Below, in pieces: positions 35,430-45,709 of a stretch of 64,000 nt of DNA. The stretch lies in contig RQOL01000374.1 of assembly GCA_013076295.1 (NCBI GenBank), positions 2,470,743 through 2,534,742 on the forward strand. Direction: 5' to 3'. Source of the DNA: Sanderia malayensis. Its lineage: Eukaryota; Cnidaria; Scyphozoa; Semaeostomeae; Pelagiidae. Both the position numbers and the translations under genes were made by a program. Within the stretch, counting starts at the first letter, position 1. Every line of letters starts with the position of its first letter. The notes under the pieces were generated by a model. The model did no database searches and was not told the origin of the DNA. It saw nothing but the letters and a program-made list of their open reading frames with translations.

Positions 35430-36135
35430 TCATTCTTGATTGTGTGCATCTCCTTTATCTTGCTCTTTTGTAACACGCCTGCCAAGCCTGGTAACTGCTG
35501 CAACACTTGATGGTTCAATGCCCATTATATTGCAAAGCTCATCAACAAACTGTGTATCATCCTCTTTGTGTTGTTTGGGGTCAGTTTTTTCTGACTCATT
35601 TATGTTGAATATAATTATGTTGCGTTTCCTTGACTCACTCTCCCTGAATTCGCTGATTTGTTCGTCCATAGCACTACTATCATTAGCACTTGCTGAATTG
35701 AGCACATTACTGTCTAGTAAAGATTCTACCATTGCTTTGTCTGCTTTCTTTGAGATTTAATTTTCGAGGGTCACAAGTCTCTTTTCATATATTGCAAAGT
35801 ATTCCTTGCATCCCTGAGATTTCTTTCTCTATTTTAATGCTTTTCATTGTTTTTTCTTCACATGGGGAACAATACCAATGAAGATCTGAACGTTTGCTCA
35901 GTAGTTTGTATTCTTGGGCCGTTAGATTCAAACATTTTCTGCAAAAATGATGTTCGAAGAGTTCACATTCTAACATCTCTGCTTTGTCTTCTGTGAATTT
36001 CTGATCACATAGTGTACAAATCCAGTCCTCAGACTGTCCATTGCTGATTTTAGCAGAGTTTTTTCTGTTTGCCGCCATTTTGTTGTCTATTCTTCTTGCC
36101 GCCATTTTCAAATTGAAGAAAAAATTTAGGCACAA
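35430..36135 (-). pseudogene. LINE ORF1 with PHD-like finger
   Basis: ORF 36,135-35,785 reads DWICTLCDQKFTEDKAEM, FEHHFCRKCLNLTAQEYKLL and LHWYCSPCEE, a PHD-type C4HC3 finger found in ORF1 of animal CR1/L2 LINEs. ORF 35,732-35,430 continues RKRNIIIFNINESEKTDP and SVAAVTRLGRRVTK, the following ORF1 segment (RR.NI.IFN..ES ... RLGR). A frame break lies between them. Orientation and order (ORF1, then endonuclease) match one element spanning 36.14-34.56 kb. MAARRIDNKMAANRK near 36,100 may hold the original start. Confidence 0.7.
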
Positions 36136-36287
36136 AGAACTGCGCCCACAAAAGTTCCCCTTGCAGTATTTCTGTCAAATCAAAGACTTCCGAAAGCTGA
36201 TCTTCTTGTTCTCAAATAGATAAAGCTTGGATTGATGCAATTTGATGTGTCCAAACTGCGCGAAATGTCTTTTTATTCAAATTTTTT

Positions 36288-36632
36288 TTAAGCAGCTCCT
36301 ATAGTCTTCAAAACTGCAATTTTATAATTCAAATGCAATTTTAAACCATAAACAGTCTCAGCATAAATCCGTATGGAAAAGGGCGAAACGAAAAATACTT
36401 CTAAGTATGGCAAAATAATTTTATGTGCACAGTGAACAGACCTGGTATTAATGTCAAACTGTTTATTTGGTCCAGTCTTTGAACTTTTTGAGCAAATGGA
36501 CTCATTTTGGCAAATGTTACATCTCAAGACAAGCCTTTGGGTTAAGCCTTGTATGCGCTGGTGCCCTTTCTGTGTCTTTCCTGATTTTTCCTTCTTCAAT
36601 TTTAAATAGGCACTCCTTTTTTCAACCGACAT
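36288..36632 (-). pseudogene. Mutator-like transposase N-terminal fragment (probable)
   Basis: The frame contains LVLRCNICQNESICSKSSKT then GPNKQFDINTRSVHCAHKI. The pattern C..C ... S......F..N.R.V resembles the zinc-binding start of the cnidarian/arthropod Mutator-like transposase domain. Nothing after HKI fits. Confidence 0.4.
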
Positions 36633-37615
36633 CTATTTCATAGGTTCAATTGCATCAGATAGTCCAATTGAACGTCCAAACTCCCCACAATGCCAGTTTG
36701 GATCTGTCAGCCACTTTGTTTGAAAACCCGATTTACGACTTAATATTCACGTTTGCGAACTATTGACAGTTTCATTCCACCTCAGGGGGTTGGTTAGCTC
36801 ACTTCTCCTGTATAAATGCAGAGGCGTTTCTGCATACCAGTCACTTTGTCGACTGGATCTCACTTCTGTGGGCTATCCCACCTCGATGGGCCACCTCACC
36901 TCATATGAACAAGGTTTTGGAGTTATCAAGGTTAGAGATCACGTCCTTACATCTGCACATAAGTAAAACCGGCTTAAATTGGAATATGTGGACTATCAAA
37001 GAAAAAAGGTAATTTGGAAATGCAAATGAAGAAAGCTCAAGGTAAGTTTTTTGTTGCTGACAAAGATATTTTCCTGATTAATTTTAGAATCATTTTCTTT
37101 CTTAGAGTGTTTTCTTTTTTTCTTTTTATTTCTCCATGTTTTTACTTCTCTCTATTTTGGCTGTTCTTGCTGTGCTCTACTTTCTTTAGTTAGGGCTTTA
37201 TTTTTCACCATGTTTTTGCACATGAGCTCATTATGCAACCCCCGTGTTTCAGTCTCTGCCCTGTTTTGAGCTTAGCAATTCATTTATGACTTTAGTCCAC
37301 AAAGAACCAAGTTTTGGCAACAGTTTATCACCTTTTGCGAACATGCAAGAAAATGGCATTCATTTTGCATGCCTCTGAACATGGGCTCAACTTCGAAATC
37401 TGTTATTTTTTCCACCGGAAATTTAAAAAATTTGCATGTGTAAAATGTGTACAAGAGGCACATGAACATAAGAAGTGCCCAATAATAACATTCCGAGGAA
37501 TGACGTATATGGCACACACTTGTAAATAGGGAAATGCAGCTGTTAAGAAACTTGTCTTAGCAAGAACTTTCTTGGTAGGATTTGTTTTTTAACAGATCCG
37601 ATTTAACTACGAAAT

Positions 37616-37641
37616 GCTTCACTTTTAAATGGAAGTGAAGC
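37616..37641. repeat. Perfect 9-bp hairpin
   Basis: GCTTCACTT (37,616-37,624) and AAGTGAAGC (37,633-37,641) around an 8-base loop, with partly paired flanks (CGAAAT / TTTTCAT). Confidence 0.7.
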
Positions 37642-37902
37642 TTTTCATAGCGTTTATTAACTATTTGAATCTTTTAGTTACTTTAAATTATTGTTATGCT
37701 TATGACCCCGTTGCCCCTATATGATTGGTGTGACTGTTAACAGAATGCAGCTAGTGAAATTTAATATTTTATGCGTTCATGACCTAAATAAGTTGCTTAA
37801 TTAGATAAAGTAGGTTAGCGCCATCTCCCGTATTTCGTAGCTTCCTGGCGCTAATTTAATAGTAATTTAATTTTGTTATTTTAGAAACCAGACCAAAGAC
37901 GA

Positions 37903-37964
37903 CAAGGTTTCACCGTCACTTTAGGTTTCTGGGTATGGTGCAATGCCAAGACGGTGAAAACTTG
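37903..37964. repeat. 15-bp near-perfect inverted repeat
   Basis: CAAGGTTTCACCGTC (37,903-37,917) and GACGGTGAAAACTTG (37,950-37,964) pair at 13 of 15 positions around a 32-base loop. A small MITE or structural element; no gene is adjacent. Confidence 0.65.
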
Positions 37965-39450
37965 TTTTCTTTGTTTTGCAGCTTCTCTTATAATATTGAG
38001 CACTTTTAATGCACAAATGACAGAAAGAGCATATTGTGTATTCTCATTTTATTTTATCATATCTCTATTTTATACCCTGTTAGCATATATAGGGCATTAA
38101 TTTCAATATCGTAGTGACAATTCTTTCGAATTTGTTAGTATTGATTTAAGTGTAGTCTAGACTGGCGAAACTTATCTGGTCCACCGAGCCCAACAGAGTA
38201 GCACATTATTCCTTTAAATTGATTTTATTGAAATGAGTTTATTTAATAATATATCAGTTTTAACGAACATGTTGCCGTATGACATTCAGATACGACCTTG
38301 AACTCACTGAACGGGATACAGAAACAGTGCATTTGGACACTGGAGAGCAGTTGGCAATAAGTCGAAAATTTTGCTTCCGAACAGAGATATTTACCATGTT
38401 TATTGTCTTTTTTACACGAGAGACGTCACAAATTACTTGGCAACTGGTATTTTTCAAGACAAGTAGTTCAGATGACACACCAGCCCCTGTGGAGAAGATC
38501 GTTGCCAGTCGCGGGAAGCTGGGAATGGAGAGGACTCTGTCCATCCAAAGCGTGGTGCCATTTGAGATGCAAACAGGTGGCCACGTGGCAAATAGGGAGA
38601 ATCCGGTTTAAAACTGTGGGAGAGCTGCAGACAAACAATACTGGATCTAACAACATTGTTTTACAACTTTGCAATGATGCTCAATTGCGAAGAGCTTAAA
38701 TGGATTGAAGAATGTGCTTATCTGCAGTGGAGACATCATGAGAAGTAACGCATATAAATAACGCATACATATGTTGAGATGTGTGTGGAACTGTTAAGAA
38801 TCTCATTTTGCAAGAGTCTTCTAACAAGTTCAGACAGTAAAGTACCAAATTGACACTGATGGTGGAGTTCTTGGCTTTCAGTCAAAAAACCTTGCTTTGA
38901 ACTCAAAGAAGACAATTGTTATCAGTGCAAAGCAACTTTCATAACTTCACAGCTTTCTAAGCTAAATTCCAGTTCTAAAGAATGTTGAAAAAGGTTCCAG
39001 CGAGAACATTGCTGTAATCTATTTGGTTTATAAGAAAAAGTCCTACGCCCTTCCAATAAAAGAAAGAAGCCTTTAAATTCACTGTCTTATCAAAGATGGA
39101 CTATGCAGGCGCTGTTTATCTGCTTTCTCCGGTGTTCCTTTTAAAACATTTGCAAAACGTTCTGTTTAAAAGAGTGGAATTAGACAACAACAACAAAAAT
39201 ATCGTCATACTTGATAGGTTTAAGCATTGAACTGAATTCACTGGATTGCATTTAGTAATTATTTTTAATTTTTAATCATTAAATGAACTTTGAATTTTTA
39301 AACCTATATTTCGTGATCATTTTTAGTTAAACTTTAATTTCATATTTATGTAATTTCTCATGTGCTTAGTTGACCGATTATTTTCATTTGTTACGTTTTT
39401 TTACTGTCAACTGTTTACTGTTACCGTTTGCGTACTTGAATTCGCGCATT

Positions 39451-40200
39451 TTAAATTCGCGCATAAATTTTTCCTATTTTCGCGCAGTCTTGAATTCGCG
39501 CACACGAGCAAGTAGACAGAATGATACAATAACTCAGTTCAAACGAAAATATATTTCTGAAAGTTACTCTTGACTAAAAGTAACATTTTTATAAGAATGG
39601 GTCTTCATACTGGCGCTCTTTTGCCAAGAAATCTATAATCCCAGCCCTCTTAAACCCTTTGCCAGCTAATCTGGTCGGTTTTGCATGCGGTCATAAAAAG
39701 ATGTCAATCACTTTGCCTGTATCAGCTTCAAAATGCTGATTTTCAAGTCTACTTTAACTTGTTCTGCTTCACAACTATTTTGAATTTGCTGCTGGACTTG
39801 TTCTGCAAGCCAGTTTTGCGACTCTTTACGGAGAAATGCCTTGCAACTTTTATTTACTGTGAAATCAAGGGGGTGGTAAGCATGGGTCATGTTGGTTGGC
39901 ACTGGAACCCCTTTTCCGTTATTTTTAAGCACCAACTGTTTCACATTCTGTCCATTGGCCCTTAAAAACATCGGCTAGCAAAAGCCACTCTTGATATCTT
40001 CTAAGTTGCAGCTTTTATCTCTTCTTTTCTACATATGGCATTAAAATTCCAATAGCATAAAATACTTTCTCGTTGAATTTATGACGATATTCTGCCTTTG
40101 CATTATGCGCATGCGTGCCCTTTTTGCGCAGCTCAATTTTCGCGCAGTACTTAATTTCATGCAGTTGGGGTGCGCGAAAAATAGTACAGCGCGAATTTAA
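39451..40200 (-). mobile_element. pogo/Tigger-type element, internally deleted
   Basis: Exact 12-bp terminal inverted repeats TTAAATTCGCGC (39,451-39,462) and GCGCGAATTTAA (40,189-40,200), each followed inwards by further TTCGCGC boxes. Minus-strand 39,971-39,708 encodes VPTNMTHAYHPLDFTVNKSC then KAFLRKESQNWLAEQVQQQI, the end of a DDE_1 (pogo/Tigger/jerky) transposase, where P.N.T...QPLD..VNK is usual. Q-to-H is seen in the QPLD motif. At 750 bp, the element retains only this terminal coding part. The target-site duplication is not certain. Confidence 0.7.
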
Positions 40201-40221
40201 ACACACCTAAGGTAATCGACT

Positions 40222-40456
40222 ATTTTGCGAAAATTCAACGAACTGTCATGTCCCTGATAGAAAGCGAAGATTTTCGCAAATGGCAAAGTAAGCATATTGG
40301 AAATCTCTTGCATTTATCAAAAGTTACTACCACTACCGTTGAATAATCGCACATTTTGCGAAAATTCAACGAACTGTCAATTCCCTCATAGAAAGCGAAG
40401 ATTTTCGCAAATGGCAAAGTCTGCATATTGGAAATCACTTGCATTTATCAAAAGTT
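40222..40456. repeat. Direct repeat of a 104-bp foldback unit, spacing 131 bp
   Basis: Units 40,222-40,325 and 40,353-40,456 share TTTTGCGAAAATTCAACGAA, AGCGAAGATTTTCGCAAATG and GCATTTATCAAAAGTT with few differences. Inside each unit, TTTGCGAAAAT and ATTTTCGCAAA form an 11-bp perfect inverted repeat. It abuts the pogo-type element. Confidence 0.85.
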
Positions 40457-40459
40457 TAA

Positions 40460-41100
40460 ATAATTGCGTGTTTTGCCTTTCTGCTCGGCTGTTTTTTCCA
40501 CGCAGTTTTGTATGAAAAACTTTGAACTCACCTTTTTCGCTTCAGTTTTTGTTGAAGTTAATATGCACCATGTTAATAAGTAGCTTATGTTTGCAATTCA
40601 TGCTTTGCTCTGCTTTGGATTTGGGCAAGTTTCTGAGTTTATCAATACATGTTGTTTTCTCAAATCCGAATTCTACTCAAGCAAGCATTATCTGCACTGG
40701 TAATTCGCTTTCTTAAAGTAATCCCACAGCAAGTTAAATTACTTGACCAGAGTTATGTCGTTAGACAATAACATTCCCAATTCCATTATTTTATTTTCAA
40801 TGAATTTGTTCTTTACTTCATGGCTCGTCACATTCTCAGTGAAAGTAGAAATTTTGAATGCCTTTATTAGCATTCAATTTTAGATCAATGTGATTTAGGA
40901 AAAGCCACGAGACACATTGTTATGTTGTTGCTTCTCCTCGCTGTGAACTTGAGGAAATGCTCAGATTTGCAGCGGCGCTGCAATTGCGCAAAGTGTTTCA
41001 ATTACTTGTAGAAATTTTATTACATGGCAGTATGGTTTTATTTTGAAATATAGCTGCTGTTATTTCTGTTACAGCGAAAGTTTAATTGGATTCTATGAGT
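40460..41100. other. No gene recognised
   Basis: AT-rich, short frames only; possible intron or promoter of the HMGXB3-like element that follows. Confidence 0.35.
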
Positions 41101-41104
41101 CTCT

Positions 41105-42982
41105 GTGCTTGTTCATCGAAGCTGGAGCTCTTCTTTGAATATGCTGAATTACCAGCAATGGCAAATGGCGTGGTATTCGTTCTTGGATTTAATGGATATC
41201 GATTTTCGAGATGGCTTTTTGTGTAAATCATGTGACAAACTTCCTGAAATTCTTCTATGCGATGCAACAACACTGGGGTTCAAACGTGAATTTGCTCTGC
41301 AGGTCCCTTCTGTAGAGGCTCAATCAACATATTATGGCAGATAAGTGGGAATATCTATATATGCATAAGAGACTATCTATTCATAATATCTCTTAATGCC
41401 TTGAGTAAGATTTTATCTTCTCTTCTTGCAAACCTCCTACTTGGTACTTATGTTTTTGATATTTCTTTACTAGTTTCAATGAACGGATATATATCAAAGA
41501 GAAAAAGTTGAGAAAGGCAGTACAAAATTATGGTACATCAGAAATAGAGGGGGCCAGCAATCTAGAGTTGAAACAACTTTTAAAAGATTAGCTGCCCGAG
41601 CTTAAAGATTTTCTGGAAAGCTGTGAAAGGATGTTTCAGCATGAGCACTTGTTCCAAAACCAGTCAGTGAATTCATCACGTGTTTGGCATCAACATCACC
41701 TGTCTGCTCTTACTTACCAGCATTGTCCGAGGTTCTGTTGAACTTGGATAACATTGCGTCTGCTGATTCTGTAGGCAGTTGCACACAGGCATTGTTAGTG
41801 ATCCAAAAAAGGCTCCTGTCATTTTTACTTCTCTCTGTTGCATAAAAACAGAGAAATTACCAATTAAGTGGAAAAGATTATATGGTGTTCTGTATAACAT
41901 CTCCAAAAAGACATTTGTGAATGAAGCTCACCAGCTGCCTGCTGCGGAAAGTGATTATATCCAGCCATTGAGCTACTTTCCCAATTGGCCGACACTCTGC
42001 ATGCGGGGATCTTATGAGCAGGATAGAAAAAAGATTCCAAAAACGAAGCTTGCAGTAAAGTTTCCACACAAAACACCTTGATCCCAGGAATAATCACCTT
42101 TTACTGTGAGCATGGTGAGAGATAAAGGTTTAGTTAACTGAACATTTCAGTATAATAGAAATACCAGGCGGAAAACGAATTGCATGCAGAAATTTCAAAA
42201 TGTATACGACGACGAGAACAGACATGAGATCTCGTCGATCTCATGTCTGTTCTCGTCGTCGTATACATTTTGAAATTTCTACATTTCAGTATGCATTACA
42301 AATAAAACTCTATAAAATGGCTTCATATTTTGTCTTCAAGGAATTTGCTATGGCTTTGAAATGATGGATACACAAGAGTCTCCCAATGTGCCATACACCA
42401 TATTAAGAACAAGGTTGCCCAAACGTATTAACTAACAGATCAAAAATCCAATTACTTTGCAGTAGTTATTAATATATATCCTTAAAATGTCAAGAATGGT
42501 TACTATCTCATTTCAGCCCCAGCCGCAATCATATATGATAACTGTTGCCACCTGCATGCCTACTGCCTCAATAGGGATCCAGGATTTTTCGAAAACTGTA
42601 TGTTTGCCATTGATCGATTTCACTGGAGAAATCACAAAGGTAGCGACTTCTGTGCATTATTATGCTGAATATTAATTTATTCAACTTTTGATAAATGAAT
42701 GTATAACAATAGCTGCAATTATGCACTCAATATCATTTGTGCGTCTATTTATATATTTATAATTCATCAAATGTTTCAGGATGTGCACCAAGTTACAACA
42801 TGTCACTGTACACCCAGTTTGCTGGTTTGAATAGTCAGATAAATGAACAAAGAAACACGGGGCTGAAACATTTGAAAAAACAACTTACTTTCATGAACGA
42901 AAAGAATTTCATATACCATTGCAAACTATTTCTATGGTACCGCAATTTGAGAATATCGGGAAGACGTCCAAGTTTATCATAA
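41105..42982 (+). pseudogene. HMGXB3-like transposon protein, copy 1, spliced relic
   Basis: The exon near 41,140-41,344 reads DLMDIDFRDGFLCKSCDKLP, EILLCDATTLGFKREFAL (IDF..GF.C..C ... ILVCDGT.LGF in the family). Exon 41,779-42,114 reads DPKKAPVIFTSLCCIKTEKL, YFPNWPTLCMRGSYEQDRKK, then a frameshift and PGIITFYCEHG before a GTGAGA donor. Terminal exons follow: 42,341-42,424 (ICYGFEMMDTQESPNVPYTI), 42,517-42,639 (IIYDNCCHLHAYCLNRDPGF, DRFHWRNHK) and 42,780-42,982 (INEQRNTGLKHLKKQL, ending WYRN). Intron positions equal those of copy 2 at 62.6 kb. Such proteins are often annotated HMG domain-containing protein 3-like, and vertebrate HMGXB3 is thought to carry a related, transposon-derived region. 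The 42,094 frameshift disables this copy. Family assignment is from memory. Confidence 0.6.
42142..42292. repeat. Perfect 43-bp hairpin flanked by 12-bp direct repeats
   Basis: The arms 42,188-42,230 and 42,238-42,280 are exact reverse complements over 43 bp around a 7-base loop (CTCGTCG). The left arm runs from AGAAATTTC to CATGAGAT. ACATTTCAGTAT occurs at 42,142-42,153 and again at 42,281-42,292, directly after the right arm. The structure lies in an intron of the HMGXB3-like relic. Confidence 0.95.
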
Positions 42983-43212
42983 ATGTATGTTGTCATAAAT
43001 GTTTAATGAAAGGAAAAGTAATTTATTTCCAGTAATCAATTAATAGAGTAACTGTTACCCAGGTTATGGATAGTTAAACACGTCACATCTGCAAAGCTTT
43101 CTTTCAACTCCCCAGATCCAGAAAAACACAGCAGAAAAATCGACTGGTCGGAGTTATCAATTTGTATAGTCACAGTGCAAAAAATGTGACAAATCTCAAC
43201 TTTGGTAGCACT

Positions 43213-43591
43213 TTTCAATACAATGATGTTTTCCTATGCAAACTCCCATCTCAAGAATATGCAACCTTGGAAAGATTTGTGGAGGGTACTTTTGAGAAGT
43301 ACATAAAACAACAATGGAAGTATTGATGGTAGCAACACCTCTGATATTACTCTGAAGGCCGCTGCCTTTGTTCATTTTTCTTTTGGAAAGTCACACAGGA
43401 AATTGATGGTATTAGACATCCAAGGGTGTGGTTACAAACTTTTGGACCCTGAAATAGCAACAACAAATTTACAAGAGAATGATGAATATTTGTTTTGTGC
43501 TGGCAATCTCTCAATCTTTGCTATTAATAATTTTACAGAGCAACATAAATGTAACAAATTTTGTGAAGGACTTGGTCTAAAATCATTATGA
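43213..43591 (+). pseudogene. Alpha-kinase domain, C-terminal fragment
   Basis: Plus-strand reading gives YNDVFLCKLPSQEYATLERF, VEGTFEKYI. After a one-base frame change it continues SDITLKAAAFVHFSFGKSH, LMVLDIQGCGYKLLDPEIAT, FCAGNLSIFAINNFTEQHKC and NKFCEGLGLKSL, then TGA. The D-I-Q-G-.-G-Y-.-L-.-DP.I block with GNL....I..F...H.CN..C..LGL is diagnostic of atypical alpha-kinases (eEF2K/vwkA type): the ATP-site aspartate loop and the zinc-binding H-x-C...C module. The kinase N-lobe is not visible upstream, and a frameshift near 43,305 breaks the frame. It may be a gene fragment carried by a neighbouring element or a decayed host gene; cnidarians have many alpha-kinases. Confidence 0.7.
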
Positions 43592-43798
43592 CTTTGAGTA
43601 TAAGAAAAATGGAGACGGCTAAGAAAAAAGTATAAAGTAACGTATAAAGTATATGAGTATAAAGTATAAGAAAAGTGTATAAGTTTTTATTGTTTCGTTA
43701 AAGATTTGGGTTGGCTGGAAGTTCTGTTAAACGTATTTTATTAGCATTTTTAATTTACCCATTACATTACATCCTTGATTATATCTGAACAGGTTGGA

Positions 43799-45704
43799 CT
43801 AAAATTTGTTCTGGGATGTTTGGATACACCAACAATTCAGATATTTGAGCACGAAAGTTACTAACCTTGCTATAAATGTAAGTAATTGGTTTTTTGTATG
43901 TAGCTGATTATATGTTTCTTTTAAGTATAAAAATGCATTGACACAGTTCTTTGACTCTATTTCCTCTGGCTTCTCAATTATTTGTTTGCACTGCTCTCTG
44001 AAGGTCACATCAACATAATCATTGTCAAATTCAAGAACGCCAGAAACTTCAGCAACTTCTCTCAACATATTTTCATTGACTTCATGACCTAAAAAATGGA
44101 AAAACATTTGGGAATAGTTTGCCTCTAAAACAGCTTTTTGTGTATTTCAATTTCAATTGATAAATTTCAGTTTACATTTTTAAGTATTGTATGAAAGAAG
44201 ATCTTCATTTACAAACCACAATTTTCCAATCCATATTCCTCAGGGAAGTTATAGATGTGATTTGGAACCCCAGATGGCAAATTTGTTTCTCTTTGGTTCC
44301 GAATTCTATGGTTGTTCCAGATGGTTTCTCTGGACACATCCAACTCCTTCTGCAGCACTGGTATGTACACATATAATAGCAACTTCCTGAGGAGACAGTA
44401 TAGTACAATCAGTACATAATGGAAAATACTTGCATGAAAATGTAAATAGACTGACCTACACTGATCTGGTATTGCCCCACTAAAAAGTGGGGAAATACCA
44501 GAGGGGGGTTCTTGGCTTAATACTAATCGGAAAATGAATAAAAACCTGTATAATTCAATTTGTGAATTATAAAACATATTCTCTTTGAGATATTGAAGCT
44601 GCTCTCTGAAGTACAGTTCAAGACGTTCATGTAACTCACGCCACCATCTTTCGATCTACAAAAAAGTTTAGTTGTCAGTTATAAGAAATTATAAGTTATT
44701 ACTCAAAGGTTTAAAAAAGATGACACTAGCTTGTCTGCACTGGTGCACTCCTTTTCTTATAAAAAACCTGGAAATTCTTTAGTACTAAAATATTTTCAAT
44801 TTTTGACCACTTTCAGTAACTTATATACCGAAAGTTTCTTCATGATTTCTTAATACCAGACTAGTTATCTTTAGTTTCTTATCAACTGCAGTGTAAACAT
44901 CCAAGTTGGAACAGAGAATTATGAAGAAAGCGAGGTTCAAATTTTTACCTGATTAGATGTTGATGGGCCATAGACAACTGAAGCCACGGGATCTTCAATT
45001 CCCAATTCAGACATAAGAAATGCGTGTATCGTAGCCATGTCTCCGGTCTCAGTTCCTTTATCAATGCGCAAATTATGACAATCATTCTGGTCTCGTAAGT
45101 ATTCCAAATACCATCTGCCCACTATTTTTGGGTCAGAATTGCTTCGCCAAATTTTTAACCAAAGTATCTTCCGGCTTGCCGAATCAAGACAACCGTATAT
45201 TGCCAATGGAAACGTATTTTTTTGATAACCCATTAGCTTGGCATGGCCATCAAGTGAATGCACCCAATTAGGACCCCTTGTTACAAAGGCTCCTTTACTC
45301 TCTTTCTTCTCTTATTAGTGAGAGCCCTTTTTTCAAGACCATCTGGATCAAGGTCGTACATCATGTCGTAAACTGCATCCCGAGGAACATTCAATTTTTG
45401 AACCTACCTTGTCTTCCCGTGAAGAGCTCGATAGCCCAACAGCTTGCCAGGTCCATTCAGTTCTCTTTGTACTGCAACACGCAAGTCATCAACTGAAACG
45501 TTTTTGTCATGTCGCCTTATTCTAAAATGACTACAACGCCTGTCCAAGGAGCGCAAACTCCATGCATATTGTTCATAGTCTCGCTTCACAAAGTCCAGAA
45601 TTTCTTGTCTATGTAGGCCTTGACTGACATATTCTCCAGATCCTTCCAAGATCTTCATCCTTTTTCGAGCTATCGTTGCGAACAGTTATCCTCCCGGCAG
45701 CCAT
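43799..45704 (-). pseudogene. Spliced rve-type integrase gene, DDE complete but frame broken
   Basis: On the minus strand, an ATG at 45,704 (MAAGRITVRNDSS) leads, after a frame slip, into EILDFVKRDYEQYAWSLRSL then DRRCSHFRIRRH (HTH-like part). A TAG follows at the VQKLNVPRDAVYDMMYDLDP segment. After another frame slip near 45,290, the catalytic exon reads HSLDGHAKLMGYQ (D at 45,251), CLDSASRKILWLKIWRSN and NLRIDKGTETGDMA (D at 45,062). A clean GT donor (44,948) and an AG acceptor (44,656) remove an intron. The next exon starts IERWWRELHERLELYFREQL, giving the third acidic residue. A further exon reads QKELDVSRETIWNNHRIRNQ and GVPNHIYNFPEEYG, and a last one from 44,091 reads HEVNENMLREVAEVSGVLEF. 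This is the rva_4-type integrase core family found in many animal transposon-derived genes. Confidence 0.75.
44466..44501. repeat. Hairpin with GC-rich stem
   Basis: CTGGTATTGCCCCACT and AGTGGGGAAATACCAG flank a four-base AAAA loop, with one mismatch. It falls in what is probably an intron of the integrase gene. Confidence 0.75.
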
Positions 45705-45709
45705 GTTTG

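Larger units (their letters stand above)
36640..39450. other. No gene recognised; two hairpins
   Basis: Several 60-110-codon frames occur on both strands (for example plus 38,279-38,611, DLELTERDTETVHLDTGEQL), but none matches a known family. TATAAATGCAGAGGC near 36,811 resembles a TATA box with no clear gene. The two inverted repeats are listed separately. Confidence 0.35.
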
